Source of the DNA: Paenibacillus bouchesdurhonensis
GTDB taxonomy: Bacteria; Bacillota; Bacilli; Paenibacillales; Paenibacillaceae
NCBI RefSeq assembly: GCF_900155685.1
Contig: NZ_LT732548.1
Coordinates: 461,232-525,231, forward strand
Direction: 5' to 3'
DNA: 64,000 bases
Made by a program: the position numbers and the translations under genes
In this document: piece after piece, positions 17,880 to 25,943 of the stretch
Layout of the letters: each line of letters opens with the position of its first letter
Numbering within the stretch: the stretch's first letter is position 1
Notes under the pieces: generated by a model
The model's input: only the letters and a program-made list of their open reading frames with translations
What the model was told of the DNA's origin: nothing
Database searches by the model: none

Positions 17880-18134
17880 GGTGGCCGTGCCGGATGACGC
17901 TGCTGGGTCGCTAGAAGGATTTCGGGACTGCTTATAACTGCGATACAGGTCGGGTGCGACCAGAAGGAGCAGCAGCGCGCAGGCTGTCCATCTTTCCGCT
18001 CCTGTAAAAAAGGACTGCTGCCAATTTACGAAGACCGTATTCCATGGCAAGCCGACGCGAATGTCAATCCATATGCTGTATAGAACGCATAATAGGAGGA
18101 AGAGAATCGAAATGGCATATTTTTTCATAATCAT
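17736..18134 (-). CDS. Small membrane protein with Ser-rich C-terminal tail, antisense-overlapping the germination permease
   Basis: About 132 residues. Two hydrophobic segments (YAISILFLLLCVLYSIWIDI and WTACALLLLLVAPDLY) are followed by a tail of about 55 residues that is almost only Ser, Gly, Ala, Thr and Pro. I chose the ATG at 18134 (MIMKKY); the frame opens at 18155, and AAGGA sits between. It converges on and overlaps the GerAB-type gene by 144 bases over the low-complexity tails. The membrane half looks like a real protein; I recognise no family. It could have a germination or coat-related role by position only. Confidence 0.6.
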   Translation of the reverse strand: MIMKKYAISILFLLLCVLYSIWIDIRVGLPWNTVFVNWQQSFFTGAERWTACALLLLLVAPDLYRSYKQSRNPSSDPAASSGTATSASSGASSASAPSGSFVSGSGTSFSSSTPSAGSTSPSSSGSSSGSGS

Positions 18135-18271
18135 GGACGGTTCATCCTTTCTCATGTTTAATGATTTTATTATGGAAGAAACGCGGCATTCCCATACAGG
18201 GCTTGCTCTAATCCGATCGAATTGAACCTCTGCCAGCGGGACGCCATGCTTGACGAATCGTGTAATAAGAC

Positions 18272-18286
18272 TTATACTAATTCTAA
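18272..18286. promoter_or_regulatory. PerR box upstream of the PerR-like regulator
   Basis: TTATACTAATTCTAA matches the Per box TTATAATnATTATAA in 12 of 14 defined positions. It is 29 bases before the start codon of the Fur-family gene, which suggests autoregulation. Confidence 0.7.
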
Positions 18287-18314
18287 AAACAAATCGTAAG
18301 GAATGATTCTATAT

Positions 18315-18704
18315 ATGAAATCACTAAATTTAACGACGCAGCGTAAAGCGGTCTATGATGTTGTCCGCAACGCGGACGATCATCCGACTGCTGCGGAAGT
18401 GATGAATCGCCTAGTTGAACAAGGGTATAACTTTGCCTATGGCACAGTATACAATTCACTCCGATATTTAACCGACAAAGAGCTGATCCGGGAATTGAAG
18501 CTTGGCGAGGCTGCCAGCCGTTATGACGCCAAACTGGATGATCACCAGCATATTTTGTGCGAAGTATGCGGGAGAGTGGATGAAGTGATGACAAAGGTTC
18601 CGGAGAAGTGGAGTGCGTCGGTTGCCAAGGAGACCGGGTATGACGTGCATCATGCCCATGTTGTATTTGGGGGGGTGTGCCAGTCATGCAGGCAGAAGAA
18701 ATAA
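18315..18704 (+). CDS. Fur-family regulator, PerR-like
   Basis: 129 residues. After a winged helix come the sensing residues in the PerR order: HPTA (His near 23), 'AASRYD' (Asp), 'DHQHILC' (two His) and 'RVDEV' (Asp). The two zinc CxxC pairs are CEVC and CQSC. An Asp at the 'SRYD' position is what distinguishes peroxide-sensing PerR from Fur. It presumably represses oxidative-stress genes and is inactivated by metal-catalysed His oxidation. A PerR box lies just upstream. Its 3' end overlaps the following regulator gene by 19 bases. Confidence 0.88.
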   Translation: MKSLNLTTQRKAVYDVVRNADDHPTAAEVMNRLVEQGYNFAYGTVYNSLRYLTDKELIRELKLGEAASRYDAKLDDHQHILCEVCGRVDEVMTKVPEKWSASVAKETGYDVHHAHVVFGGVCQSCRQKK

Positions 18705-19501
18705 AGCAAAGAGTCCAGCCGGGAACCGTTGCCCCCTATAGACATCCTGGCAATGAGCTATCCTACAACGAGGAATTGATGGGCAGTATTCCGATGGCAT
18801 GCCCAACGACGCAGCGTGTCATCCTTGTCAGCCCATTTCCAAGCGAAATTTATGAGTTGGTTAGAGACTTGTCGGTGGGCTGCTTCGATGTCCTTATGTT
18901 CCACCATTGGGAACAAGGAATACGCAATGCATCGGCCGCTGATCTTGTCATTTTCGACCTGACATCCTATCGCGGCCAGGAAGAGGCGGCGTTGATCACA
19001 TCACGAATGCTGCAGGATCTGGAGAGCGTTCCGTCGCTGCTGCTCGTTAATGAAGCGATGTTGTCGCAAATGAATCAAAGCTTAATGAATTTGGAGCTTC
19101 TTGTTTGGCCGGCTTCACCGAACGAGATTTTGTATCATGTACAGCGAATCATTCGTACGAGCAATCATCGGCCAGCGGCTTCCAAAGCTTTGCCGGCAGC
19201 GAGCACAGTTATTTTCAAGGATCTATGGATTGATCGCAAGAAAATGCAGGTATATCGCGATGGCACAGCTATTGAATTCACGAAGACAGAGTACGAGCTG
19301 CTAATGAAGCTTCTGGATCATGAAGGGAGCGTCTTGTCCCGGGAAGAGCTGCTGGCAGACGTCTGGGAAACTTCGTTTACGGGCGGCAGCAATGTCGTAG
19401 ATGTTCATATCAAGAGCTTGCGCAAGAAGCTTGGCGACCGGGCGGTGAACCCGACTTATATTGCTACCGTTCGCGGGGTGGGATACCGACTGGCTGATTA
19501 A
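18686..19501 (+). CDS. OmpR-type winged-helix regulator with degenerate receiver
   Basis: About 271 residues. The C-terminal 95 residues form a complete Trans_reg_C winged helix ('GTAIEFTKTEYELLMKLLDH', 'LSREELLADVW', 'NVVDVHIKSLRKKLGD', 'IATVRGVGYRLAD'). The middle part is receiver-like (RVILVSPFPSEIYELVRDL, 'DLVIFDLTS'). It has a possible phospho-Asp in IFDLT but lacks the N-terminal acidic pair and the conserved Lys. No histidine kinase is adjacent, so it may work without phosphorylation. ATG 18686 lies inside the PerR-like gene, which implies coupling. The first 45 residues are unlike response regulators. Confidence 0.82.
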   Translation: MQAEEIKQRVQPGTVAPYRHPGNELSYNEELMGSIPMACPTTQRVILVSPFPSEIYELVRDLSVGCFDVLMFHHWEQGIRNASAADLVIFDLTSYRGQEEAALITSRMLQDLESVPSLLLVNEAMLSQMNQSLMNLELLVWPASPNEILYHVQRIIRTSNHRPAASKALPAASTVIFKDLWIDRKKMQVYRDGTAIEFTKTEYELLMKLLDHEGSVLSREELLADVWETSFTGGSNVVDVHIKSLRKKLGDRAVNPTYIATVRGVGYRLAD

Positions 19502-19990
19502 TGGGCATACTTGACAAGAGGCAGTCCCAGAAGTAATTTGTTCAAAGCAGGAACAGATGAAACGAGCAACACTCATTCACTTTTACGATGGATTTCATGT
19601 CGTTGGAGTAAAGGAAATTGCCAATCATGAATGGATTCTTGATTATAGCTGCATACAATCCATCTAATCCCTTAAGCAAGCATTCGTTTAGAGCATAATT
19701 AGATACATGAAATCCATTTATTGTGTGACCTGTATGGCAGGTTAGTATATCCAACAGTTTATATAGGAGGACTTAAAGAATGGGATGCAGGTAAGGGCGA
19801 AAATTGATTCCGAAGAAACAGAGAGCTTTTTGAAAGAAGCGGGGGGCACTCTGCCATCTATGATCACTTTCGGGACAGGCCCTTTTTTTGCGATTTCTTA
19901 AAGAGGAAAATATGCGGTTTATGTCGAATGTTAAAGCATAAACATTAAATATAAAGCGGGTCAATTTTTAAAGGAAAGGAACCTGTATAA
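19502..19990. other. 489-bp intergenic region with a hairpin repeat
   Basis: No convincing gene. It contains the inverted repeat at 19588-19717. A short frame at 19786-19902 starts with an ATG 16 bases after an AGGAGG-like site, but its spacing is poor and I do not support it as a gene. The promoter of the chemotaxis receptor presumably lies in the last 100 bases. Confidence 0.5.
19588..19717. repeat. 130-bp inverted repeat with ATGGATTTCATGT ends
   Basis: ATGGATTTCATGT (19588-19600) is exactly complementary to ACATGAAATCCAT (19705-19717). A nested pair, ATGGATT and AATCCAT, lies inside (about 19630-19662). The terminal motif also bounds the repeat at 1323-1395. The leftward reading frame that crosses it is probably spurious. 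Confidence 0.6.
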
Positions 19991-21232
19991 ATGAAAAATC
20001 GCATAACACTCTCTCTATTCCTTGCTAGTGTGTCAGTTGCCATCGTTCCTATTGCACTGATGTTAGTATGGAGTAATTCATCGTGGTGGGTCGTTGGTGG
20101 GATATCTGTTGCCGTTGCTCTGTTGGCAGCTTGGCTGCTTTCTCGGGGGATTACGGGGCCGCTCCATCGTTTGAGCGAGTCTATTCTACAGATCAGCCGG
20201 GGAGACCTGTCGGAGCGGGTAAGCGGCGCCAACCGGAATGATGAGATCGGCACGGTGGCGAAACGGCTTCAGGAGGCTGTCGATAATTGGAATGTTATGA
20301 TGGCAGAAATGCGGAAGGCGTCCAGCCAGGTTAACTTATCGGCAAACCAGCTATCAGCCAGTGCAGACCAAACGACCAAGGCGATCGAGCACGTAACCTT
20401 GGCGATTCAAGAGGTTGCGTCCGGTAGTGAACGTCAGATGCACAATATGGAAGAAGGCGTAAATGGGGTCGAGGATATATCGCGTCAGGCAGCGGCTATC
20501 TCGGGTCATATACAAGATGTGACTCAATCGATGGAGCAGACGACAGCGGTTGCCGAAGAAGGAAATACGTCCGTAATTAGCGTTGTAGAGAAAATTGAGC
20601 ATATCCACCAGACGGTGGACGAGCTTGGCGCAGTGATTCAAAATTTGAGCGAGCACACTGAGAATATCGGCGGAATCGTTGGCGTCATTACGGGAATCGC
20701 TCAGCAGACCAATTTGCTCGCCCTAAACGCTTCTATTGAAGCCGCAAGAGCGGGCGAGGAAGGCCGCGGTTTTGCCGTCGTAGCCGCTGAAGTTCGCAAG
20801 CTTGCTGAGGGATCCGAGAACTATGCCCATCAGATCGAGGATCTGATCAGCGGAATCCAGTCGGAGGTAAGGCAGGCGCTGGAATCGATGGAAAATGCAA
20901 AGAGGGGCGTGGAAGAAGGAATTGTTGCCGTCGATATTTCCGGCCGCAGCTTCTCGCGAATCCGCAGAGCTGTCCGGGGAGCCGCAGACAAGATCGAAGA
21001 AGTATCCGGAGCTGCCAAGGAATTGACGGCTGGAGCCGATAAAGTATCGGAAACGATATCCGATATACGCAACATCACGGAGGATGGCTCCGAGAACATA
21101 GGAACGATTTCGGCTGCTGCCGAAGAGCAGTTGGCTTCCATTCAGGAAATTGCCTCCTCTACAAGCCAGCTATCTTCCATCGCCAGACAACTGGAGGAAA
21201 TGGTCGGCAAGTTCAAGTTACAAAAGTCATGA
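19991..21232 (+). CDS. Methyl-accepting chemotaxis protein without an extracellular sensor domain
   Basis: 413 residues. Two closely spaced membrane helices (about 6-26 and 31-49) leave only a loop outside. A HAMP domain ('[22 protein letters not shown]') and the long MCP signalling helices follow, with the invariant tip [19 protein letters not shown] near residue 238. With no ligand domain it may sense membrane or redox state, or work with another receptor. AAAGGAAAGG precedes the ATG, and a strong terminator follows. It is monocistronic. Confidence 0.94.
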   Translation: MKNRITLSLFLASVSVAIVPIALMLVWSNSSWWVVGGISVAVALLAAWLLSRGITGPLHRLSESILQISRGDLSERVSGANRNDEIGTVAKRLQEAVDNWNVMMAEMRKASSQVNLSANQLSASADQTTKAIEHVTLAIQEVASGSERQMHNMEEGVNGVEDISRQAAAISGHIQDVTQSMEQTTAVAEEGNTSVISVVEKIEHIHQTVDELGAVIQNLSEHTENIGGIVGVITGIAQQTNLLALNASIEAARAGEEGRGFAVVAAEVRKLAEGSENYAHQIEDLISGIQSEVRQALESMENAKRGVEEGIVAVDISGRSFSRIRRAVRGAADKIEEVSGAAKELTAGADKVSETISDIRNITEDGSENIGTISAAAEEQLASIQEIASSTSQLSSIARQLEEMVGKFKLQKS

Positions 21233-21262
21233 AATTGTAATAAAATAGGGGAGAAAAGACTA

Positions 21263-21309
21263 GGTTGTCCTGCGAGTCATTGTGAATGACAGTTGGACAG
21301 CCTTTTTTT
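21263..21309 (+). terminator. Terminator after the chemotaxis receptor
   Basis: GGTTGTCC (21263-21270) pairs with GGACAGCC (21295-21302), with an inner TCATT/AATGA stem, followed by seven T. Confidence 0.85.
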
Positions 21310-21431
21310 GTCGATGATACATTTCCGCTAATCTGTTTATGATTCGAAAGTTGGATGCATAAATGTTCCAGCGGGAATTCATTCTAACGAGAAAGATGCA
21401 ATAGAACGATTTACTTAGACCTCGGTGTCGT

Positions 21432-21471
21432 TTAAGCTAATGTTAAACAAAGCTGTTTAAAGATAGCTTAA
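21432..21471. promoter_or_regulatory. 40-bp nested palindrome upstream of the HemD-like gene
   Basis: The outer arms TTAAGCTA (21432-21439) and TAGCTTAA (21464-21471) enclose the inner arms TTAAACA (21443-21449) and TGTTTAA (21454-21460) around an AAGC loop. The two stems are separated by 3 bases on each side. It ends 13 bases before the start codon, next to the ribosome site, so it could be an operator or an RNA hairpin controlling translation. I do not recognise the cognate regulator. Confidence 0.6.
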
Positions 21472-21484
21472 GACGGGGGTAGAG

Positions 21485-22321
21485 ATGGTGGCTAGAAGAT
21501 TAGAAGGCAAGCGAATTGCGCTTACCGGGCCTCGCCGTGCGGAGGAATTAGGCAAGCTGATCGAGAATATGGGGGGGATTCCGTTATATCGTCCAGCGCA
21601 GGGAACTGTATTTTTGGATGATGAGAAGCTGCGCCAGGGCATTCAGACGTGGGTTAATCATCCGCCGGACTGGTCGATTTTTACGACGGGAATCGGGCTG
21701 AATGCATTGTTTGATATGGCCGAGGAGATGGGGCTTCTGGATGCATTGCTCGACAACCTCTCCAAGTCGCATATTGCCGCGCGAGGATATAAGACGGTAA
21801 ACGTATTGAAGAAGCGCGGACTGTCACCGCATGCCAGGGACGATGACGGCAGCACGGATGGACTGATCCGGGAGCTGGCCGCATATGATTTGAAGGATAA
21901 TACGGTTTTGCTTCAGCTATACGGCGATCCCGCCCCGAAGCTTGTAGCCTGGTTGGAGGAGCAGGGAGCCTCCTGCACGGAAATTTTGCCTTACCGCCAT
22001 ATTGCTCCGCCGGAGGAGGCCTTGGATCGGTTGTTATATGACATCATTGAGGCGCGTGTTGACGCCGTATCCTTCACAAGCAGTCCACAGGTGAGATTTC
22101 TGCTGGGATATGCAGAGCAGCAGGAGCGTCTCGATGATCTTATAACTGCGCTGAAGGGCTCGGTCATCGCCGTAGCCGTAGGGAAGGTGACGGCTCAAGG
22201 ATTATACGAAGCCGGTATTCCGCGTGTAGTGGCTCCAAAAGAGGAACGAATGGGCAGTATGATTGTCGAGCTGGCACGCTATTACGCTGGCGAAAGCGAT
22301 CCCCTGCTGGCAGTAAAATAA
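21485..22321 (+). CDS. Uroporphyrinogen-III synthase family protein (HemD-like)
   Basis: 278 residues. It has the two-lobed HemD fold pattern: 'LEGKRIALTGPRRAEELGKLIENMGG' at the start, 'DWSIFTTGIGLNALFDM', then 'EARVDAVSFTSSPQVRFLL' and 'VIAVAVGKVTAQGLYEAGI' in the second half. The family closes hydroxymethylbilane into uroporphyrinogen III for haem, sirohaem and cobalamin synthesis. No other tetrapyrrole gene is adjacent, so it is either a second, pathway-specific copy or a relative with a new role. A large palindrome lies directly upstream. Confidence 0.85.
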   Translation: MVARRLEGKRIALTGPRRAEELGKLIENMGGIPLYRPAQGTVFLDDEKLRQGIQTWVNHPPDWSIFTTGIGLNALFDMAEEMGLLDALLDNLSKSHIAARGYKTVNVLKKRGLSPHARDDDGSTDGLIRELAAYDLKDNTVLLQLYGDPAPKLVAWLEEQGASCTEILPYRHIAPPEEALDRLLYDIIEARVDAVSFTSSPQVRFLLGYAEQQERLDDLITALKGSVIAVAVGKVTAQGLYEAGIPRVVAPKEERMGSMIVELARYYAGESDPLLAVK

Positions 22322-22360
22322 CTCTTTGGCAGGGAACTTAACAGACAGGAGGAGCAAATC

Positions 22361-22999
22361 ATGAATAAGAAAAAAGCGCTGCTGATCGGAGATTACACTC
22401 ATCCTAAATTTTATCCCCTGCAAGGGGTGGATCGGGAAATTACCCATATTTTAAATGATCATTTTTCGGTACAATGTACAGAGAACAATCATATGCTCGA
22501 GGAAAGCAATCTGCAGTCGTTCGATCTATGTATTTCCTATCATGACAGTTGGAGAGAGAAGCTGTCTTCCAAGCAGACCGCGGGCCTTCTGTCTTGCATC
22601 AGCGGTGGACGGGGCCTGCTCATCCTTCATAACGGTATTGTATTGCAAAAAAAATATGAGCTTGCCCAACTTATCGGCGCCAGAAACACAACGCATCCGT
22701 CCTTGCGAAAATTAGAAATGCGCGTCGCTGCGACGGATCATGACATTATGCAGAATATTTCGGCTTTTGAGATTGAGGACGAGCCGTATCAATTTGAATT
22801 CGATCCGTTTAGCGAAACGACCGTCTTACTGGAATATGAGATGGATGGAGAATGGCACCCCGCAGCATGGGCGCATTCCTATGGGCTCGGCCGTGTAGTT
22901 TATCTGCTGCCGGGACGTGATCAGGCCGTATTCCAGCATCCGGAATATCGCAAGGTTGTGCTGCAGGCTGCGAAGTGGGCGGCTCGGTCGCCGGGCTGA
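22361..22999 (+). CDS. ThuA-like domain protein
   Basis: 212 residues. It has the class-I glutamine-amidotransferase-like ThuA pattern: 'KKALLIGDYTHPKF' at the start, 'FDLCISYHDSWREKL', 'GGRGLLILHNG' and a C-terminal 'GLGRVVYLLPGRDQAVFQHPEYRKVV'. ThuA proteins occur with sugar utilisation genes, but the biochemical role is unresolved. AGGAGGAGC precedes the ATG. It is 39 bases after the HemD-like gene and may be cotranscribed; a terminator follows. Confidence 0.82.
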   Translation: MNKKKALLIGDYTHPKFYPLQGVDREITHILNDHFSVQCTENNHMLEESNLQSFDLCISYHDSWREKLSSKQTAGLLSCISGGRGLLILHNGIVLQKKYELAQLIGARNTTHPSLRKLEMRVAATDHDIMQNISAFEIEDEPYQFEFDPFSETTVLLEYEMDGEWHPAAWAHSYGLGRVVYLLPGRDQAVFQHPEYRKVVLQAAKWAARSPG

Positions 23000-23065
23000 G
23001 ACTGCTTCAGTGAATGTAGGGTTGAAGAAAATCGATGTGACGAGATATAACGGATTGTAGATCCT

Positions 23066-23109
23066 AAAAAGGCCGGAACGCTGATTGGATGGGCGGGTTC
23101 GGTCTTTTT
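23066..23109 (+). terminator. Terminator after the ThuA-like gene
   Basis: AAAAAGGCCGGAAC pairs imperfectly with GGTTCGGTCTTTTT around a 17-base loop. Confidence 0.7.
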
Positions 23110-23144
23110 AAATCAGGAATAACAAAATGACGAGGTGGATATAT

Positions 23145-24554
23145 TTGACAACTTTTGATGGATGGGGCGTTTCGCCTGAGCTGATTCATACGTTACAGAG
23201 TCATGGCATTAGCCATCCGACGCCAGTGCAGCAGGAAGCCATACCTGTGCTGCTGGCAGGGGAGGACGTTATCGTGCAAGCCCAGACGGGAACGGGGAAA
23301 ACGTTAGCCTTTCTGCTGCCGATCATGGACAAGCTGAAGGCAGATCGTCCTGATGCGCAAGCTTTGATTATTACGCCGACGCGGGAACTGGCCATTCAAA
23401 TCACGGCGGAGGCACGCAAACTGGCGGCTGCCCGCGAAGGCATATCCATTCTAGCTGCCTACGGGGGACAAGATGTGGAGCGGCAGCTGCGCAAATTGCA
23501 AAATGGCACTCAGTTGGTCATCGGTACGCCGGGTCGTTTGCTGGATCATTTGCGCCGCGGCTCGCTTACGCTGGGAGCAGTGCGAATGCTGGTGCTTGAT
23601 GAAGCAGATCAGATGCTGCATATGGGATTCCTTGCCGAGGTAGAAGCAATTATCCGCATGGTTCCAAACAGCCGGCAGACGATGCTGTTCTCAGCGACGA
23701 TGCCGGATAACGTGAAGCGGCTTGCCAAGACTTACATGAATCGTCCCCGGGACATTCGGATTGCGGAAACCTCACGCATTACTCTGGACAGCATTCGGCA
23801 AATTGTTGTGGAATGCACAGACCGGGGCAAGCAAGGGGCATTAATCGAGATGATCCGATCTCATCGTCCGTATTTGGCGGTCATATTCTGCCGGACGAAG
23901 CGGCGGGCGAGCAAGCTCAACGAGGCTCTACAGGAGGCAGGCTTTGCTTCGGACGAGCTGCACGGCGATTTGTCTCAATCGAAACGGGAGCAAGTCATGC
24001 GGGCGTTTCGCGAAGCGAAGCTGGAGCTGCTTGTGGCTACTGATGTCGCTGCGCGCGGGATCGACGTAGAAGGCGTAACCCATGTATTTAATTATGATAT
24101 TCCTCAGGATGTGGACAGCTACATCCACCGGATCGGCCGTACCGGCCGAGCTGGCGAGAAGGGGGTAGCGATAACCTTTGCTTCCCCAAGAGACATCGAT
24201 GCGCTGCGTAATATTGAGCGAGGCATCGGTCTAAAGCTGGAACGGCAGCGCCAGGACAAGAGTGGAACAGCAGTCGTGGTAAAGGAGCAGACCGCAGGGA
24301 AGCGGGAGTCCAAGGATGGGGCCGGAAGAGGAAGAAGGCCGGAGGGCAGGAAGACGACAGGTGGAAAAACGAATGGAGGACGTCGGAGCTCTGGAAATGA
24401 GAGCAGTGGACGGGGGCGTACAGCCTCAACATCTGGACGGGCTCAGGGCGGTAAGAATGGAAGCGGAAGAGGCGGACGTGCTGACTCTTCTCCGCGGGGA
24501 GACGGCGGAGGCAGAAGCGGCGGAAGAGAACGCAGCGGGCGGCGAGGCCGCTAA
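23145..24554 (+). CDS. DEAD-box RNA helicase
   Basis: About 469 residues. All core motifs are present: Q motif near residue 26 (GISHPTPVQQEAI), AQTGTGKT, PTREL, DEAD (LDEADQM), SAT, and HRIGRTGR in the second RecA domain. The last 95 residues are a Gly/Arg/Ser-rich RNA-binding tail. I chose the TTG at 23145, preceded by GAGGTGG, which gives the family-typical LTTFDGWGVSPEL start, rather than the ATG at 23127. It probably unwinds rRNA or mRNA in ribosome assembly or cold adaptation, as CshA/DeaD-type helicases do. Confidence 0.93.
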   Translation: MTTFDGWGVSPELIHTLQSHGISHPTPVQQEAIPVLLAGEDVIVQAQTGTGKTLAFLLPIMDKLKADRPDAQALIITPTRELAIQITAEARKLAAAREGISILAAYGGQDVERQLRKLQNGTQLVIGTPGRLLDHLRRGSLTLGAVRMLVLDEADQMLHMGFLAEVEAIIRMVPNSRQTMLFSATMPDNVKRLAKTYMNRPRDIRIAETSRITLDSIRQIVVECTDRGKQGALIEMIRSHRPYLAVIFCRTKRRASKLNEALQEAGFASDELHGDLSQSKREQVMRAFREAKLELLVATDVAARGIDVEGVTHVFNYDIPQDVDSYIHRIGRTGRAGEKGVAITFASPRDIDALRNIERGIGLKLERQRQDKSGTAVVVKEQTAGKRESKDGAGRGRRPEGRKTTGGKTNGGRRSSGNESSGRGRTASTSGRAQGGKNGSGRGGRADSSPRGDGGGRSGGRERSGRRGR

Positions 24555-24661
24555 ATAGCGGTGCGTGAAAATGAAAGGCAACATAATGGCTCTAAAGTAC
24601 GTTTAAAGAGTAGATATATCGCCCCTACCTATGGGGAAGGGGGAAGAGGGGAGAGCGTAAA

Positions 24662-25510
24662 GTGAATTACCGGAAGATGTCGTTATCAGTGATTTTAGTT
24701 TGTTTGCTAGCAGCAGTTGTCATGACCGGATGCGGCAAGGCTGGCTCTACAAAGCCGGATAATTCTGGGGTTATAGGGTCTAACGTGAATCCGTCAAATG
24801 ACGGCGAGAATAAGGGAGCTGCCGAGGAGGAGCCGAAGGAAGGCACGGGGCAGGATGCTGAGCACAATGGGACGCAAGAACCGGGTGAAGGCTCTAGCAC
24901 AGTAGACAAGGCAGCGGCTGCGGATCCTGACAGCGTTGCCGTACTCGTCAATAAGGAGTTGGCCCTTCCAGAGGATTATGAGCCTTCTGATCTGGTTTAC
25001 CCGGATGTCCGCTTCATATTTAAAGAGAAGATCGAGAAGCGGATGATGCGAAGTGAAGCCGCCAAGGCGCTGGAGGAGATGTTCGCCGGGGCAGAAGCGG
25101 ATGGGGTCTACCTCGCAGGTGTGTCCGCCTATCGTTCCCACAGCACTCAGAGATCCTTGTTTAACCGTTACGTGGAGAGAGACGGAGAAGAAAAGGCAAA
25201 GACGTATAGTGCCGTTCCAGGGCATAGCGAACATGAGACTGGGCTAGCTATCGATGTATCGGGAAGCGATGGCAAATGCGCGGCCGAGGACTGCTTCGGG
25301 GGAACGAAGGAGGCCGAGTGGCTTGCACAGCAATCCGCTGAATATGGATTTATTATTCGTTATCCTGAAGGCAAAGAATCCATTACAGGCTATAAGTACG
25401 AGCCCTGGCATTTGCGTTACGTCGGCAAAGAGATTGCGGCGGATATTTTTGCAAGAGACATTACGTTAGAGGAATATTACGATGCGGTTCCGGTATCCGG
25501 GACGCCTTAA
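24662..25510 (+). CDS. D-alanyl-D-alanine carboxypeptidase lipoprotein (VanY-like, M15B)
   Basis: 282 residues. A signal peptide ends in the lipobox MTGC, followed by a long acidic low-complexity linker to about residue 85 and a VanY domain with zinc ligands in 'GHSEHETGLAIDV' and 'EPWHLRYVG'. It trims the terminal D-Ala from peptidoglycan stem peptides outside the membrane. A GTG start follows GGGGAGAG. A CCCC...GGGG hairpin (24623-24637) lies just before the ribosome site. Confidence 0.93.
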   Translation: MNYRKMSLSVILVCLLAAVVMTGCGKAGSTKPDNSGVIGSNVNPSNDGENKGAAEEEPKEGTGQDAEHNGTQEPGEGSSTVDKAAAADPDSVAVLVNKELALPEDYEPSDLVYPDVRFIFKEKIEKRMMRSEAAKALEEMFAGAEADGVYLAGVSAYRSHSTQRSLFNRYVERDGEEKAKTYSAVPGHSEHETGLAIDVSGSDGKCAAEDCFGGTKEAEWLAQQSAEYGFIIRYPEGKESITGYKYEPWHLRYVGKEIAADIFARDITLEEYYDAVPVSGTP

Positions 25511-25511
25511 G

Positions 25512-25749
25512 TTTCTAAGGGTTGGGCTCAAGCGCTATTCGGGCGAACGGATCGAGCTGGCTCAAGGAATAGGTTTGAGCGAAGAAATGATGGCTAAGCG
25601 GCGGCGAAGATTGGCGACTACTTTGCTGCGAACGAAGAGCCGTGCAAACGAGAACAAGAATTGCTTCAGGAATTATGGAGGGCCGGCGGCAGGAGCATCG
25701 CCATGCTTTGGCTCATATTCTAGTACCACTTGCCAACTCAACGCAATAA
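25512..25749 (+). pseudogene. DUF3243-type small protein, broken by two frameshifts
   Basis: Three frames join into one DUF3243-like sequence. Frame A reads LKRYSGERIELAQGIGLSEE and ends at AAG 25596-25598. Frame B, from 25604, reads AKIGDYFAANEEPCKREQEL and LLQELWRAGG. Frame C, from about 25690, reads EHRHALAHILVPLANSTQ and stops at 25749. The first junction is a GGCGGC duplication and the second a lost G after GGCGGC. DUF3243 proteins are about 80-residue Bacillota proteins with the IGDyL...LLkeLW pattern. A terminator follows directly, as for an intact gene. Sequencing error in the GC repeats is an alternative. Confidence 0.75.
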
Positions 25750-25759
25750 ACGGTTTATG

Positions 25760-25793
25760 AAAAAGGTGATTCCTTGGAGAATCCCCTTTTTTT
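25760..25793 (+). terminator. Terminator after the DUF3243 remnant
   Basis: AAAAGGtGATTC pairs with GAATCcCCTTTT around CTTGGA, followed by further T. Confidence 0.8.
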
Positions 25794-25826
25794 CATGCAA
25801 AATAGGAATGATCGCCCATAAAACAG

Positions 25827-25856
25827 TTGACAAATGATAATGATTATCAGTATCTT
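25827..25856 (+). promoter_or_regulatory. Promoter with perfect Fur box in its spacer
   Basis: TTGACA (25827-25832) and TATCTT (25851-25856) are 18 bp apart. TGATAATGATTATCA (25835-25849), a perfect 7-1-7 Fur palindrome, fills the spacer, so Fur binding would block RNA polymerase. It drives the ATPase and FhuF-like genes. Confidence 0.88.
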
Positions 25857-25943
25857 TAGAGCAGAGGATTTTTAGCTTAGATCATGGTCGGGTTATGTTC
25901 ATATAAATAATCAATATATCGTAATTCGGAAAGGGAGATCGTT

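Noticed and set aside
19542-19754. 70-codon leftward frame over the hairpin repeat
   Set aside because: It is the translation of an inverted repeat, with no ribosome site.
19786-19902. 38-codon frame in the intergenic region before the chemotaxis gene
   Set aside because: Poor spacing to the ribosome-like site and no family; it could be chance.
23813-24432. Several frames opposite and within the DEAD-box gene
   Set aside because: They are shadows of a GC-rich coding region; the helicase frame carries all motifs.
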